Shown here: positions 49,525 to 57,880 of the stretch, piece after piece
Position numbering within the stretch: the first letter of the stretch is position 1
Layout: every line of letters begins with the position of its first letter
Source: Cloacibacterium sp047601505
Lineage (GTDB): Bacteria; Bacteroidota; Bacteroidia; Flavobacteriales; Weeksellaceae
Length of the DNA: 64,000 bases
Direction: 5' to 3'
Assembly: GCF_047601505.1 (NCBI RefSeq)
Contig: NZ_JASGJD010000001.1
Span: forward strand, 1,426,001 to 1,490,000
Position numbers and translations under genes: made by a program
The notes under the pieces: model-generated
Database searches by the model: none
The model's input: only the letters and a program-made list of their open reading frames with translations
Told to the model about the DNA's origin: nothing

Positions 49525-52014
49525 ATGAAAAAACATTATTTTTTTAAAATTGTTAGTTGTATAATTCTTATTTTATTTTCAGCAAATAATTTCTGTAAAT
49601 CCCAAAATTCTTATAAGTCACCATTATATTGGAGCCCGTATGAATATCATATAACGAGAGAATTTGAAGGAGTAAGTGATAATTATTTAACAGAGCAGGC
49701 TCTGTCTGATAATATTAACTGGCTAGAACAAAACCTCAAATCTTATGGATATACAATGGTTTGTACAGACGGTTGGGGAGACGTAAGCCAAATCAATGAA
49801 AATGGTTACAGAAAAAGCCATTCTTCTAAATGGCAGCACGATTTTGCTTGGTGGTCTCAACATTTGCAAGGTAAAGGAATGACGCTTGGTATTTATGAGA
49901 ATCCACTTTGGCTACATGTTGATGCTAATGATACAACAAAAAAAATTGTAGGTACTAATATTAATGTATCCTCTCTTCTAGATCCTAATGAAAATGCTAT
50001 GTGGTTTAAATGGGTACAAGTAGATAGACCTGGTGCTGAAGAATATGTAAAAGGATATATTAAATACTATGCTGACATGGGAGTTAAGTATCTGCGTGTT
50101 GATTTTCTGTCTTGGTTTGAATCTGGTTATGACAGAAATCTAGGTACTGTAGGTCCGCAAAGGACGAGAGCCCAATACGAAAAAGCTTTGAGATGGATGC
50201 GAGAAGCGTGTGATGCCAGTGGTGTTTACCTTAGCTTAGTAATGCCAAATCTTTTCAATACGGCAGAACTAGAAAAACAATACGGCCACCTTTTCAGAAT
50301 TAATTCTGATGCTTTAGAAGGAACTTGGAATAGATTCAGTGATGTTAATCGTGGTACCCATTTTACAACTTGGTCACAGTATGATTCTGCTTTTGATGGA
50401 TTTATCTATTGGTCTCAAGTTACAGGAAACAATAAAGTGCAGTTAGATGGAGATTTTATCAGAATTAACACTTTTGCGAACGATACTGAAAAAAGAAGTG
50501 TTATCTCTCTTAATGTTTTAGCAGGTGGTCCTGTTACCATTGCAGATCAATATAATACTATAGGTAATGATCTTTGGTTATATCAGAATACAGAGTTATT
50601 AGATCTTAATACAGTAAAATTTATAGGGAAACCTTTAAGTAATGATCCTACCAATGTTAATAGTCAAACTTGGAGAGGACAGCTAAGTAACGGGGACTGG
50701 GTTATTGGTTTCTTTAACCGAGAAACTACACCACAAGTGCGTTCTATGAATTTTCTAAACCAACTTGGCATCACTGGTCAGGTGATGGTAAGAGACCTTT
50801 GGCAACACTCTAATTTGGGTAAGATGAGTAATATTTCTCTAACAGTGCCTCCGCACGGATGTGTTGTCTTAAAGTTAACAAAAAATTCTTCAGAATCATG
50901 TAATAGCCAAACAATTACTTTCCCAACAATTCAGAATAAAGATGCAAACGATTCTCCATTTTCTCCATCAGCTACATCTTCCGCTGGTCTGCCTATTATT
51001 TATGAAGTCAATGCGGGGCCGGCAAAAATTGTAAATAATCAAGTACAACTTACAGGGTACAATGGTACAGTCTATCTACAAGCAAAACAAAATGGAGGAG
51101 ACGGTTTCTGTGCAGCTATACCACAGCTTCAAAGCTTTAATGTAACTGGTGGGCACAATACACAAATGTATGTTGGTGGTACTTATAACAACTGGAGCAT
51201 GAAATCTATGATAATAGAAAATAATATTTGGAAACTCAAAAATCAAGTCTTTCTTGCTGGAAACTATGAATTAAAATTTGCGAACACAAACAACTTCACA
51301 GGTCAGGATTGGGGCAGTGCCAACGGACTTTCTAGTACAGCACAGCAAACAACAGGTGGCGGCTCTAATATTAATTTTACCATAACAACTCCAGGAACTT
51401 ATACCATAGATTTTAATGATATTACCCTACAATATAATATCGCTTTTACACCAATACATCAGCAAAATATGAACGTGGCTGGCAGTTTTACCAATTGGGC
51501 ACTCCAGCCAATGACTCTTCAAAATGATGAATGGACTAAAAATAATATTCATTTTTCAGTTGGGAATTACGAGCTAAAATTTGCTAATACATCTGATTGG
51601 TCAGGAAATGATTGGGGAGATGAAAATGGCCTTTCTGGTTTTGCAAAGTTAACTACTGGTGGTGGTGCAAATATCAAATTTAATATTGAAACTGCGGGTA
51701 ACTATAATATTAAATTCAATGATATGACTTTGTATTATCAAATTTATGATGCTAATGCTCTTTCTGTCAATGATGTTTTGAAGAAAGGAATACAAATTTA
51801 TCCTAATCCAGTAGAAAACAACTTTTTTATTTTGTCTGAAAAAGATGCAGTGAAAAGATACGAAATTTATGATATGAGCGGAAGGATGATAAAATCTGAA
51901 AATACAACTTGCAAGCAATGTGATATTAATATTTCGGGTATTGCAAAGGGTAATTATATACTGAATGTTTATTTAGGTAACCAAATCGTGGGTCAAAAAT
52001 TAATTATAAAATAA
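49525..52014 (+). CDS. GH27-like glucan hydrolase with two binding modules and T9SS domain
   Basis: An 829-residue secreted enzyme. After a signal peptide (about 1-27) the catalytic (beta/alpha)8 domain (30-450) resembles GH27, the family with alpha-galactosidases and the Arthrobacter isomalto-dextranase. Candidate nucleophile is Asp193 (VKYLRVDFLSW) and acid/base Asp262 (FRINSDALEGTW). Residues 460-540 are Ig-like. Two tandem SusE/CBM-like repeats follow (545-640 and 648-740, each with a GxYNNW/GSFTNW start and YELKFANT). Residues 750-829 are a type A type IX secretion domain (IYPNP, then YEIYDMSGRMIKS). Isomalto-dextranase activity is inferred from family and neighbours. Confidence 0.82.
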   Translation: MKKHYFFKIVSCIILILFSANNFCKSQNSYKSPLYWSPYEYHITREFEGVSDNYLTEQALSDNINWLEQNLKSYGYTMVCTDGWGDVSQINENGYRKSHSSKWQHDFAWWSQHLQGKGMTLGIYENPLWLHVDANDTTKKIVGTNINVSSLLDPNENAMWFKWVQVDRPGAEEYVKGYIKYYADMGVKYLRVDFLSWFESGYDRNLGTVGPQRTRAQYEKALRWMREACDASGVYLSLVMPNLFNTAELEKQYGHLFRINSDALEGTWNRFSDVNRGTHFTTWSQYDSAFDGFIYWSQVTGNNKVQLDGDFIRINTFANDTEKRSVISLNVLAGGPVTIADQYNTIGNDLWLYQNTELLDLNTVKFIGKPLSNDPTNVNSQTWRGQLSNGDWVIGFFNRETTPQVRSMNFLNQLGITGQVMVRDLWQHSNLGKMSNISLTVPPHGCVVLKLTKNSSESCNSQTITFPTIQNKDANDSPFSPSATSSAGLPIIYEVNAGPAKIVNNQVQLTGYNGTVYLQAKQNGGDGFCAAIPQLQSFNVTGGHNTQMYVGGTYNNWSMKSMIIENNIWKLKNQVFLAGNYELKFANTNNFTGQDWGSANGLSSTAQQTTGGGSNINFTITTPGTYTIDFNDITLQYNIAFTPIHQQNMNVAGSFTNWALQPMTLQNDEWTKNNIHFSVGNYELKFANTSDWSGNDWGDENGLSGFAKLTTGGGANIKFNIETAGNYNIKFNDMTLYYQIYDANALSVNDVLKKGIQIYPNPVENNFFILSEKDAVKRYEIYDMSGRMIKSENTTCKQCDINISGIAKGNYILNVYLGNQIVGQKLIIK

Positions 52015-52027
52015 AAATCTCTTATAA

Positions 52028-54817
52028 ATGAAACCAAACTATTTGAGTAGTACAATTGCAATTGCTGCTTTATATCTTTCTGGAAGCCTATATGCACAGA
52101 AATCTGATACATTGAAAGAAAAGACAATAGAAGAGGTAGTAGTAATTGGCTATGGAAAAGCAAAAGCAAAAGATTTAACAGGATCAGTTTCTGTAATTAA
52201 TCTTAACAAAACAGGGAATCAACCAGTTGCCGATATTGGGCAAGCAATTCAAGGACGGGCATCAGGAGTAACCGTTATCAATTCCGGAGAGCCCGGGAGT
52301 AATGTTACTTTCCGAATTCGTGGAACTGGAACTATCCAGAATAATAATCCATTAATTGTTGTAGATGGGATGCCTCTTAATGGGGGACTTAATCAGATTA
52401 ACATGAGTGACGTAGAATCTATTAACATTCTTAAAGACGCTTCATCAACTGCTATCTATGGTTCTAGAGGAGCAAATGGTGTTGTAATGATTACTACAAA
52501 AAGAGGTACAAAAGGCGGAACTCTTAATTTTGATACTTTTACAGGAGTACAAAGTGTAAGTAATATGATTAAGGTTTTGGATGCTTCACAGTATGCACAA
52601 CTTAATAATGAAATTCTTGCTAATGCAGGACTTACTACAAACCCAGAATTTTCTAATCCTTCAGTTCTTGGCTCTGGTACAGATTGGGTTAAAGCACTTT
52701 TTAGCCCTGCAATATTATCTAGCTACTCTCTTTCTTATGGCGATAGATCAGAGAAAAGTAATCTTTATGTATCTGCGAGTTATTTCAATCAAAAAGGTGT
52801 GGTTCTTAATACGGATTATGACAGATATATTGTTCAGCTTAATGGTGATACTAAAGTAAAACCGTTTCTTAAAATTGGAAATAGTGTAAAATTACAGCAC
52901 GATATCAAAAAAAGTGGTGCTTATGATATCAAAGGAACTATTCTTTCTCTTCCAACAAGACCAATTTATGATACTAACGGTAATTGGGCAGGACCAGGAA
53001 GTAACCCATTATTGTACGGAGATATAGATAATCCTATTGGTAAGGCTACAATTGTTGAAAACTCTACCAAAGGTTATAATATCCAAGGAAATGTCTATGC
53101 TGAAGCAGAAGTTATTAAGGATTTGAAATTCAAAACTTTAGGAGGGGTTGAAGCTAATATCTGGTATAGTAGAACATGGTCTCCAAAATATAATTGGGGA
53201 GTAAAATCACAGGAAAATTCTTATCTTTATGAAGGTGATAATAGAAGTATAACACTGCTTTGGGATAATACTTTAACTTATGATAAAATTATAGGTAAGC
53301 ACCATATTAATGCAGTAATAGGAAGTAGTGCTCAAAATAATAAATTTAATTATTTAAGTGCATCCGTACAGAAATTTGCTAGTGAAAATACACAACAAAT
53401 AGATAACGGAATTCTTCAGCCTGTACAACATGGTAATATGTCAGAGTGGGCAATTATGTCTTATTTAGGACGTGTAAATTATAGCTTTGCAGAGAAATAT
53501 TATCTTACAGCAACTATCCGTAGAGACGGTTCTTCAAGATTTGGTTTAGCGAATAGATGGGGATGGTTTCCTTCTGCAGCTTTGGCTTGGAGAATCTCTA
53601 ATGAAGATTTTTTGAAAAACTCTACAGTTATCAATAACTTAAAACTTAGATTAGGATATGGTATTACGGGAAATCAAGAGATAGGTAATTACTCTTTTTC
53701 TTCTTCATATAATACGTACCTGTATAATTTTAATAACACTTATGTAAGTGCGGTTATCCCAACCGTATTGCCTAATCCAAATGTAAAATGGGAAGGGCAA
53801 GAACAATATAATGCAGGTTTTGATTTAGATATTTTCAATAGTAGAATTAGCTTAATTGTTGACGGGTATATTAAAAATACCAATGATATGCTTGTACCAA
53901 TGTCTGTGCCTGTAACTTCTGGTTATTCAGATGTTTATGTTCCGTCTATTAACGCAGGTAAAATTCAGAATAAAGGCATTGAAGTTACTTTATCTACTAA
54001 GAATTTTGTAAAAAATAATTTTAGATGGTCTACAGATGCCGTTTTTTCTTATAATAAAAACAATGTTGAAAGTATTAATAGTGATACCCCTATTATTACA
54101 GCTAGCGGAGGATTGAATAGTGCAATTGGATTAATTCAGGCTGGTTATCCTGTTAATGTTTTTTATGGTTATATAACAGACGGGATATTTCAAAATCAAT
54201 CACAAGTAGATGCTCATGCAGTTCAGATGCCAGGGTCTAATTCAGCAACAAGTACAGCGTCAGGAGATATTAGATTTAAAGATCTTAATAATGACGGTGT
54301 TATCAATGATAAAGATCGTACAGTAATTGGAAATCCTAACCCAAAATTTACCTTCTCTTTAAACAATACCTTTAATTATAAGAATTTTGATTTAACTATA
54401 TTCTTACAAGGAAGTTATGGTAATGATATTTTCAATGCCAATAGAATGTACACAGAATCTATGTCAATTATTACCAATCAAAATGCCTCTGTTCTTACAA
54501 GATGGAATGGTGAGGGAACTAGCAATACTATGCCAAGAGCAATATATGGGGATCCTAATCAAAACTCAAGAGTGAGTGACAGATATATTGAGGATGGTTC
54601 TTACATAAAAATTAAAAATGTTAATTTAGGTTATACACTTCCTAAAGGTGTTTTTGGGCAAAATTTCAATCTTGTTAAAGTTTTTGTTTCTGCTCAAAAT
54701 CTTATAACATGGACAAAGTATTCAGGCTTTGATCCAGAAGTACCAGTGAATGGTATTGATAATGGGACTTATCCTATCACCAGAACAGTTTCCCTAGGAT
54801 TAAATGTTGGATTTTAA
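52028..54817 (+). CDS. SusC-like TonB-dependent outer-membrane transporter
   Basis: A 929-residue SusC/RagA family receptor importing oligosaccharides through the outer membrane with TonB energy. Signal peptide 1-23; TonB-box region KTIEEVVVIGYG; plug domain with QAIQGRASGVTV, VRIRG-equivalent FRIRGTGTI, PLIVVDGMPL, DVESINILKDASSTAIYGSRGANGVVMITTK; then a 22-strand barrel ending VSLGLNVGF. The N-terminal carboxypeptidase-regulatory-like domain common in SusC proteins (about 80 residues) is absent. It lies 13 bases after the GH27-like gene and 12 before SusD. Confidence 0.95.
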   Translation: MKPNYLSSTIAIAALYLSGSLYAQKSDTLKEKTIEEVVVIGYGKAKAKDLTGSVSVINLNKTGNQPVADIGQAIQGRASGVTVINSGEPGSNVTFRIRGTGTIQNNNPLIVVDGMPLNGGLNQINMSDVESINILKDASSTAIYGSRGANGVVMITTKRGTKGGTLNFDTFTGVQSVSNMIKVLDASQYAQLNNEILANAGLTTNPEFSNPSVLGSGTDWVKALFSPAILSSYSLSYGDRSEKSNLYVSASYFNQKGVVLNTDYDRYIVQLNGDTKVKPFLKIGNSVKLQHDIKKSGAYDIKGTILSLPTRPIYDTNGNWAGPGSNPLLYGDIDNPIGKATIVENSTKGYNIQGNVYAEAEVIKDLKFKTLGGVEANIWYSRTWSPKYNWGVKSQENSYLYEGDNRSITLLWDNTLTYDKIIGKHHINAVIGSSAQNNKFNYLSASVQKFASENTQQIDNGILQPVQHGNMSEWAIMSYLGRVNYSFAEKYYLTATIRRDGSSRFGLANRWGWFPSAALAWRISNEDFLKNSTVINNLKLRLGYGITGNQEIGNYSFSSSYNTYLYNFNNTYVSAVIPTVLPNPNVKWEGQEQYNAGFDLDIFNSRISLIVDGYIKNTNDMLVPMSVPVTSGYSDVYVPSINAGKIQNKGIEVTLSTKNFVKNNFRWSTDAVFSYNKNNVESINSDTPIITASGGLNSAIGLIQAGYPVNVFYGYITDGIFQNQSQVDAHAVQMPGSNSATSTASGDIRFKDLNNDGVINDKDRTVIGNPNPKFTFSLNNTFNYKNFDLTIFLQGSYGNDIFNANRMYTESMSIITNQNASVLTRWNGEGTSNTMPRAIYGDPNQNSRVSDRYIEDGSYIKIKNVNLGYTLPKGVFGQNFNLVKVFVSAQNLITWTKYSGFDPEVPVNGIDNGTYPITRTVSLGLNVGF

Positions 54818-54829
54818 ATTATAATCAAA

Positions 54830-56308
54830 ATGAAAAAAATAAAAATTGTATTATATGCCTTTTTCACTCTTACAATGATAAATTGTAATGATGATTTTTT
54901 AGATAAAACACAGCCGGATACCATTAATACCGGAAATTATCCCAAAACTGCTGAAGAACTTTCAACATTGGTTAATGGTGCTTATCAGCCATTACAACGT
55001 CCCAAGCTTTATAATATGAGAATGTGGACAAGTGATATTTTCGCAGGTAACAGTATTGTAGGTGCTGGAGGTGGAGATGATGGTATTGAAACCACGCAAC
55101 TCTCTAATTTTGTTACAAGTACAGATAATCAAGGAGTTTTAGACCTTTGGAGAGGTCCATGGCCGGGGATTCTTTCATCAAATATTATTATTAAAACAGC
55201 ACCTACTTTAAATATTGATGATACCCTTAGAAATAGATCTTTGGGAGAAGCATATTTTTTAAGAGCGCATTATTATTTTATTTTGGTGAGATTTTTTGGT
55301 GATGTTCCTTTAGTTACAGAACCACAAGATGTAAATGGTGATTTATATCCTGCTAGAGCTCCAAAAGCAGAAATTTATAATTTGATTATTTCAGATTTGG
55401 AAAAAGCAATCCAGTTTTTACCAACAAAACAACAATATAGCAGTAATGACAAAGGAAGAGCAAGCAAAGGTGCTGCAATTGGTGCTTTAGCAAAAGTATA
55501 TCTTACTTTGGGAAATTGGCAAAAAGTAGTAGAACTTACTACACAATTAGAAGGGATGGGCTATGCTCTTAATACAGACTATTCAGACAATTTTAATGTT
55601 AATACAGAAAATTCCGTAGAATCTCTTTTCGAAGTACAATATGCCTCTGATGGTGGTTATGATTTTTGGAGTAATGAAAATCAGGCTTCATGGGCTAGTA
55701 CATTTATGGGACCTCGTGGTTCTAATTTCGTAGGTGGTGGATGGGGCTGGAATCAACCAACTCAGGAATTTGTAAATAGCTACGAAGTAGGAGACAAAAG
55801 AAAAGATAAAACTATTTTCTACCAAGGATGTCCATATTATGATGGTAAAGAATATAAAGCAAGTTATTCTCTTACAGGATATAATGTTAAAAAATTTTTA
55901 GTTCCCCTGTCTGCATTCCCATCCTATGACAATAGCCCGCTTAACTTTCCAATAATGCGCTATGCAGAGGTTTTATTAATGAAAGCAGAAGCTCTTAATG
56001 AATTAGGACAAACTTCTCTGGCGTTGGCTCCTCTTAATACTGTTAGAACCAGAGCCGGGTTGCCAAATGTTACCTCTGGACTTTCACAAGCTGCATTCCG
56101 AGAAAAAGTCTTGCACGAAAGAAGAATGGAGCTTGCTTTTGAAGGGCAAAGATGGTTTGATCTTATTCGTGTAAATAATGGACAATACGGGTTAGATTTT
56201 CTCCATTCTATCGGAAAAACTAATGCAGCAAACAAGCATCTTGTATTGCCTATTCCTCAAATAGAAAGAGATAGAAATCCTAATCTCACACAAAATCCTG
56301 GATATTAA
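54830..56308 (+). CDS. SusD-like glycan-binding lipoprotein
   Basis: A 492-residue SusD/RagB lipoprotein (Cys19 in TMINC) that caps the SusC channel and binds glycan. The TPR helices include LGEAYFLRAHYYFILVRFFGDVPL, and the C-terminal family mark is EVLLMKAEALNELGQTSLALAPLNTVRTRAGLP with HERRMELAFEGQRWFDLIR. Many tryptophans and aromatic loops (ASWASTFMGPRGSNFVGGGWGWNQ) may form the sugar-binding face. Glucan preference is inferred from the locus. Confidence 0.95.
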   Translation: MKKIKIVLYAFFTLTMINCNDDFLDKTQPDTINTGNYPKTAEELSTLVNGAYQPLQRPKLYNMRMWTSDIFAGNSIVGAGGGDDGIETTQLSNFVTSTDNQGVLDLWRGPWPGILSSNIIIKTAPTLNIDDTLRNRSLGEAYFLRAHYYFILVRFFGDVPLVTEPQDVNGDLYPARAPKAEIYNLIISDLEKAIQFLPTKQQYSSNDKGRASKGAAIGALAKVYLTLGNWQKVVELTTQLEGMGYALNTDYSDNFNVNTENSVESLFEVQYASDGGYDFWSNENQASWASTFMGPRGSNFVGGGWGWNQPTQEFVNSYEVGDKRKDKTIFYQGCPYYDGKEYKASYSLTGYNVKKFLVPLSAFPSYDNSPLNFPIMRYAEVLLMKAEALNELGQTSLALAPLNTVRTRAGLPNVTSGLSQAAFREKVLHERRMELAFEGQRWFDLIRVNNGQYGLDFLHSIGKTNAANKHLVLPIPQIERDRNPNLTQNPGY

Positions 56309-56319
56309 AATAAATAATT

Positions 56320-57789
56320 ATGAAATCAATTAAAATTATAAAAAACTGGAATAAGAAGTTTTTATGGATTATGTCTATGCTATTACTAGTAGCTATTGCA
56401 TGTAGAGAGGAACTCAATCAGGAAAATTTTGAGACTAGTGAATTATCAATAAAAACATCTGAAATAAGCGAATTGCTTCCTAATATGTTCAACTCTAAAT
56501 TTGCATTTACTTGGACACCAGCAAACAATCAAGGAACTAGTTCAGCAATTTCATATAAACTAGAGATTGATAAAAAAGAAAATAATTTTTCTAATGCTCA
56601 AACTTATGAAATTGGAAAAAATGTATATTCTTACGAAATTCCTATCGGTGATCTTAATACTATGCTGATTGAAAAATTTGGCGCTACGCCTGGTAATGCC
56701 ATAAATATGCAGGTTCGTATTACTGCTACTTTTACTAATGAAACCATAAAACCTCAAGTTGCAATAACAGATTTTACCCTTACACCTTTTAAACCATTTA
56801 CCAAAACATTATACATTCTTGGAGATGCAACACTAAATGGATGGGATATTACGAATGCCACAGAACTTACACAAAATGCAAACAACCCAACTGAATTTGT
56901 TTATTATGGACAACTGAAAGCTGGTAATTTTAAATTTACAGTAAGTAAAAACGATTGCTGGTGTCAAGATTTTTACAACAGAGATCCTAGTGACGATGGA
57001 AAGATTGTATATAATCAAGGCGGTAATGGTACAGATTTACAATGGACAATTGATATAGCGAGTTTGTATAAGGTTACAGTAAATGTTTTAGAAAATACTA
57101 TTAAAATAGACAAAATGAATGGGCCTCAATTCTCTGATGTTTGGATTGTAGGTGATACATCACCAAGTGGTTGGGATGTTAATAATCCGGTCGCTCTGAA
57201 GCAAGATCTAAGTAACCCGTTTATTTTCACTATAGAATGTAGCCTCAAGGAAGGTAATTTCAAATTTCTTACCGGTACAAGAGGAGATTGGTGCGGACAA
57301 TGGTATCGTCCACTTGTAAATAATCAAGATCTTGTAGCTACTGGTATGGTACAAAACTCTGGATGTACTGGTGATAATAGCTGGAAAGTAACCTCTGCAG
57401 ATGCTGGGAGATATTTAATTACACTTAATACAGCAGATAATACCATAAAATTCGAACCAATTAATGTTTATTTAATTGGTGATGCTACTCCTAACGGCTG
57501 GAATATGGGAACTTTATCCCCAATGCAGAAAAACGGTAGTGTTTACACTTGGACAGGTAACCTTAAGGCTGGTGCTTTTAAATTTACCAAATTCAATACA
57601 ACTTGGTGTGACGGAACCGAATTGGTAGCTGTTTCTCCGGATCAAAGTATTTCTAATGGCGCTTTTCAGGAAAGAGTGAAATGTGCTGGTGGAGATGCAA
57701 CTGATTATAAATGGAAAGTTAATGCTGGAGATTCAGGGACACATACTATTACTTTAAATTTAGATACTAATTTGCTTGAAATTAAGTAG
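56320..57789 (+). CDS. SusE-like surface glycan-binding lipoprotein
   Basis: A 489-residue lipoprotein (Cys28 in LVAIAC). An N-terminal Ig-like SusE domain (about 45-158, FTWTPANNQGTSSAISYKLEID) is followed by three tandem CBM-like repeats starting near residues 163 (LYILGDATLNGWD), 272 (VWIVGDTSPSGWD) and 381 (VYLIGDATPNGWN). Each has a conserved Trp and a GNFKF or GAFKF strand. Similar modules occur on the GH27-like enzyme, so both may grip the same polymer. A terminator follows at 57805. Confidence 0.92.
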   Translation: MKSIKIIKNWNKKFLWIMSMLLLVAIACREELNQENFETSELSIKTSEISELLPNMFNSKFAFTWTPANNQGTSSAISYKLEIDKKENNFSNAQTYEIGKNVYSYEIPIGDLNTMLIEKFGATPGNAINMQVRITATFTNETIKPQVAITDFTLTPFKPFTKTLYILGDATLNGWDITNATELTQNANNPTEFVYYGQLKAGNFKFTVSKNDCWCQDFYNRDPSDDGKIVYNQGGNGTDLQWTIDIASLYKVTVNVLENTIKIDKMNGPQFSDVWIVGDTSPSGWDVNNPVALKQDLSNPFIFTIECSLKEGNFKFLTGTRGDWCGQWYRPLVNNQDLVATGMVQNSGCTGDNSWKVTSADAGRYLITLNTADNTIKFEPINVYLIGDATPNGWNMGTLSPMQKNGSVYTWTGNLKAGAFKFTKFNTTWCDGTELVAVSPDQSISNGAFQERVKCAGGDATDYKWKVNAGDSGTHTITLNLDTNLLEIK

Positions 57790-57804
57790 TTTTTCACATG
57801 TTGT

Positions 57805-57833
57805 CACATGGCTTTATAGCCATGTGATTTTTT
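57805..57833 (+). terminator. Hairpin terminator between susE and the GH31 gene
   Basis: CACATGGCT and AGCCATGTG form a perfect 9-bp stem with a TTAT loop, followed by TTTTT. It would separate the binding and import genes from the GH31-GH97-GH65 genes, or lower expression of the latter. Confidence 0.8.
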
Positions 57834-57880
57834 ATGTTCTTTAAAATTATTCTAATTTCTATAACTGAAAAATAAAAATA

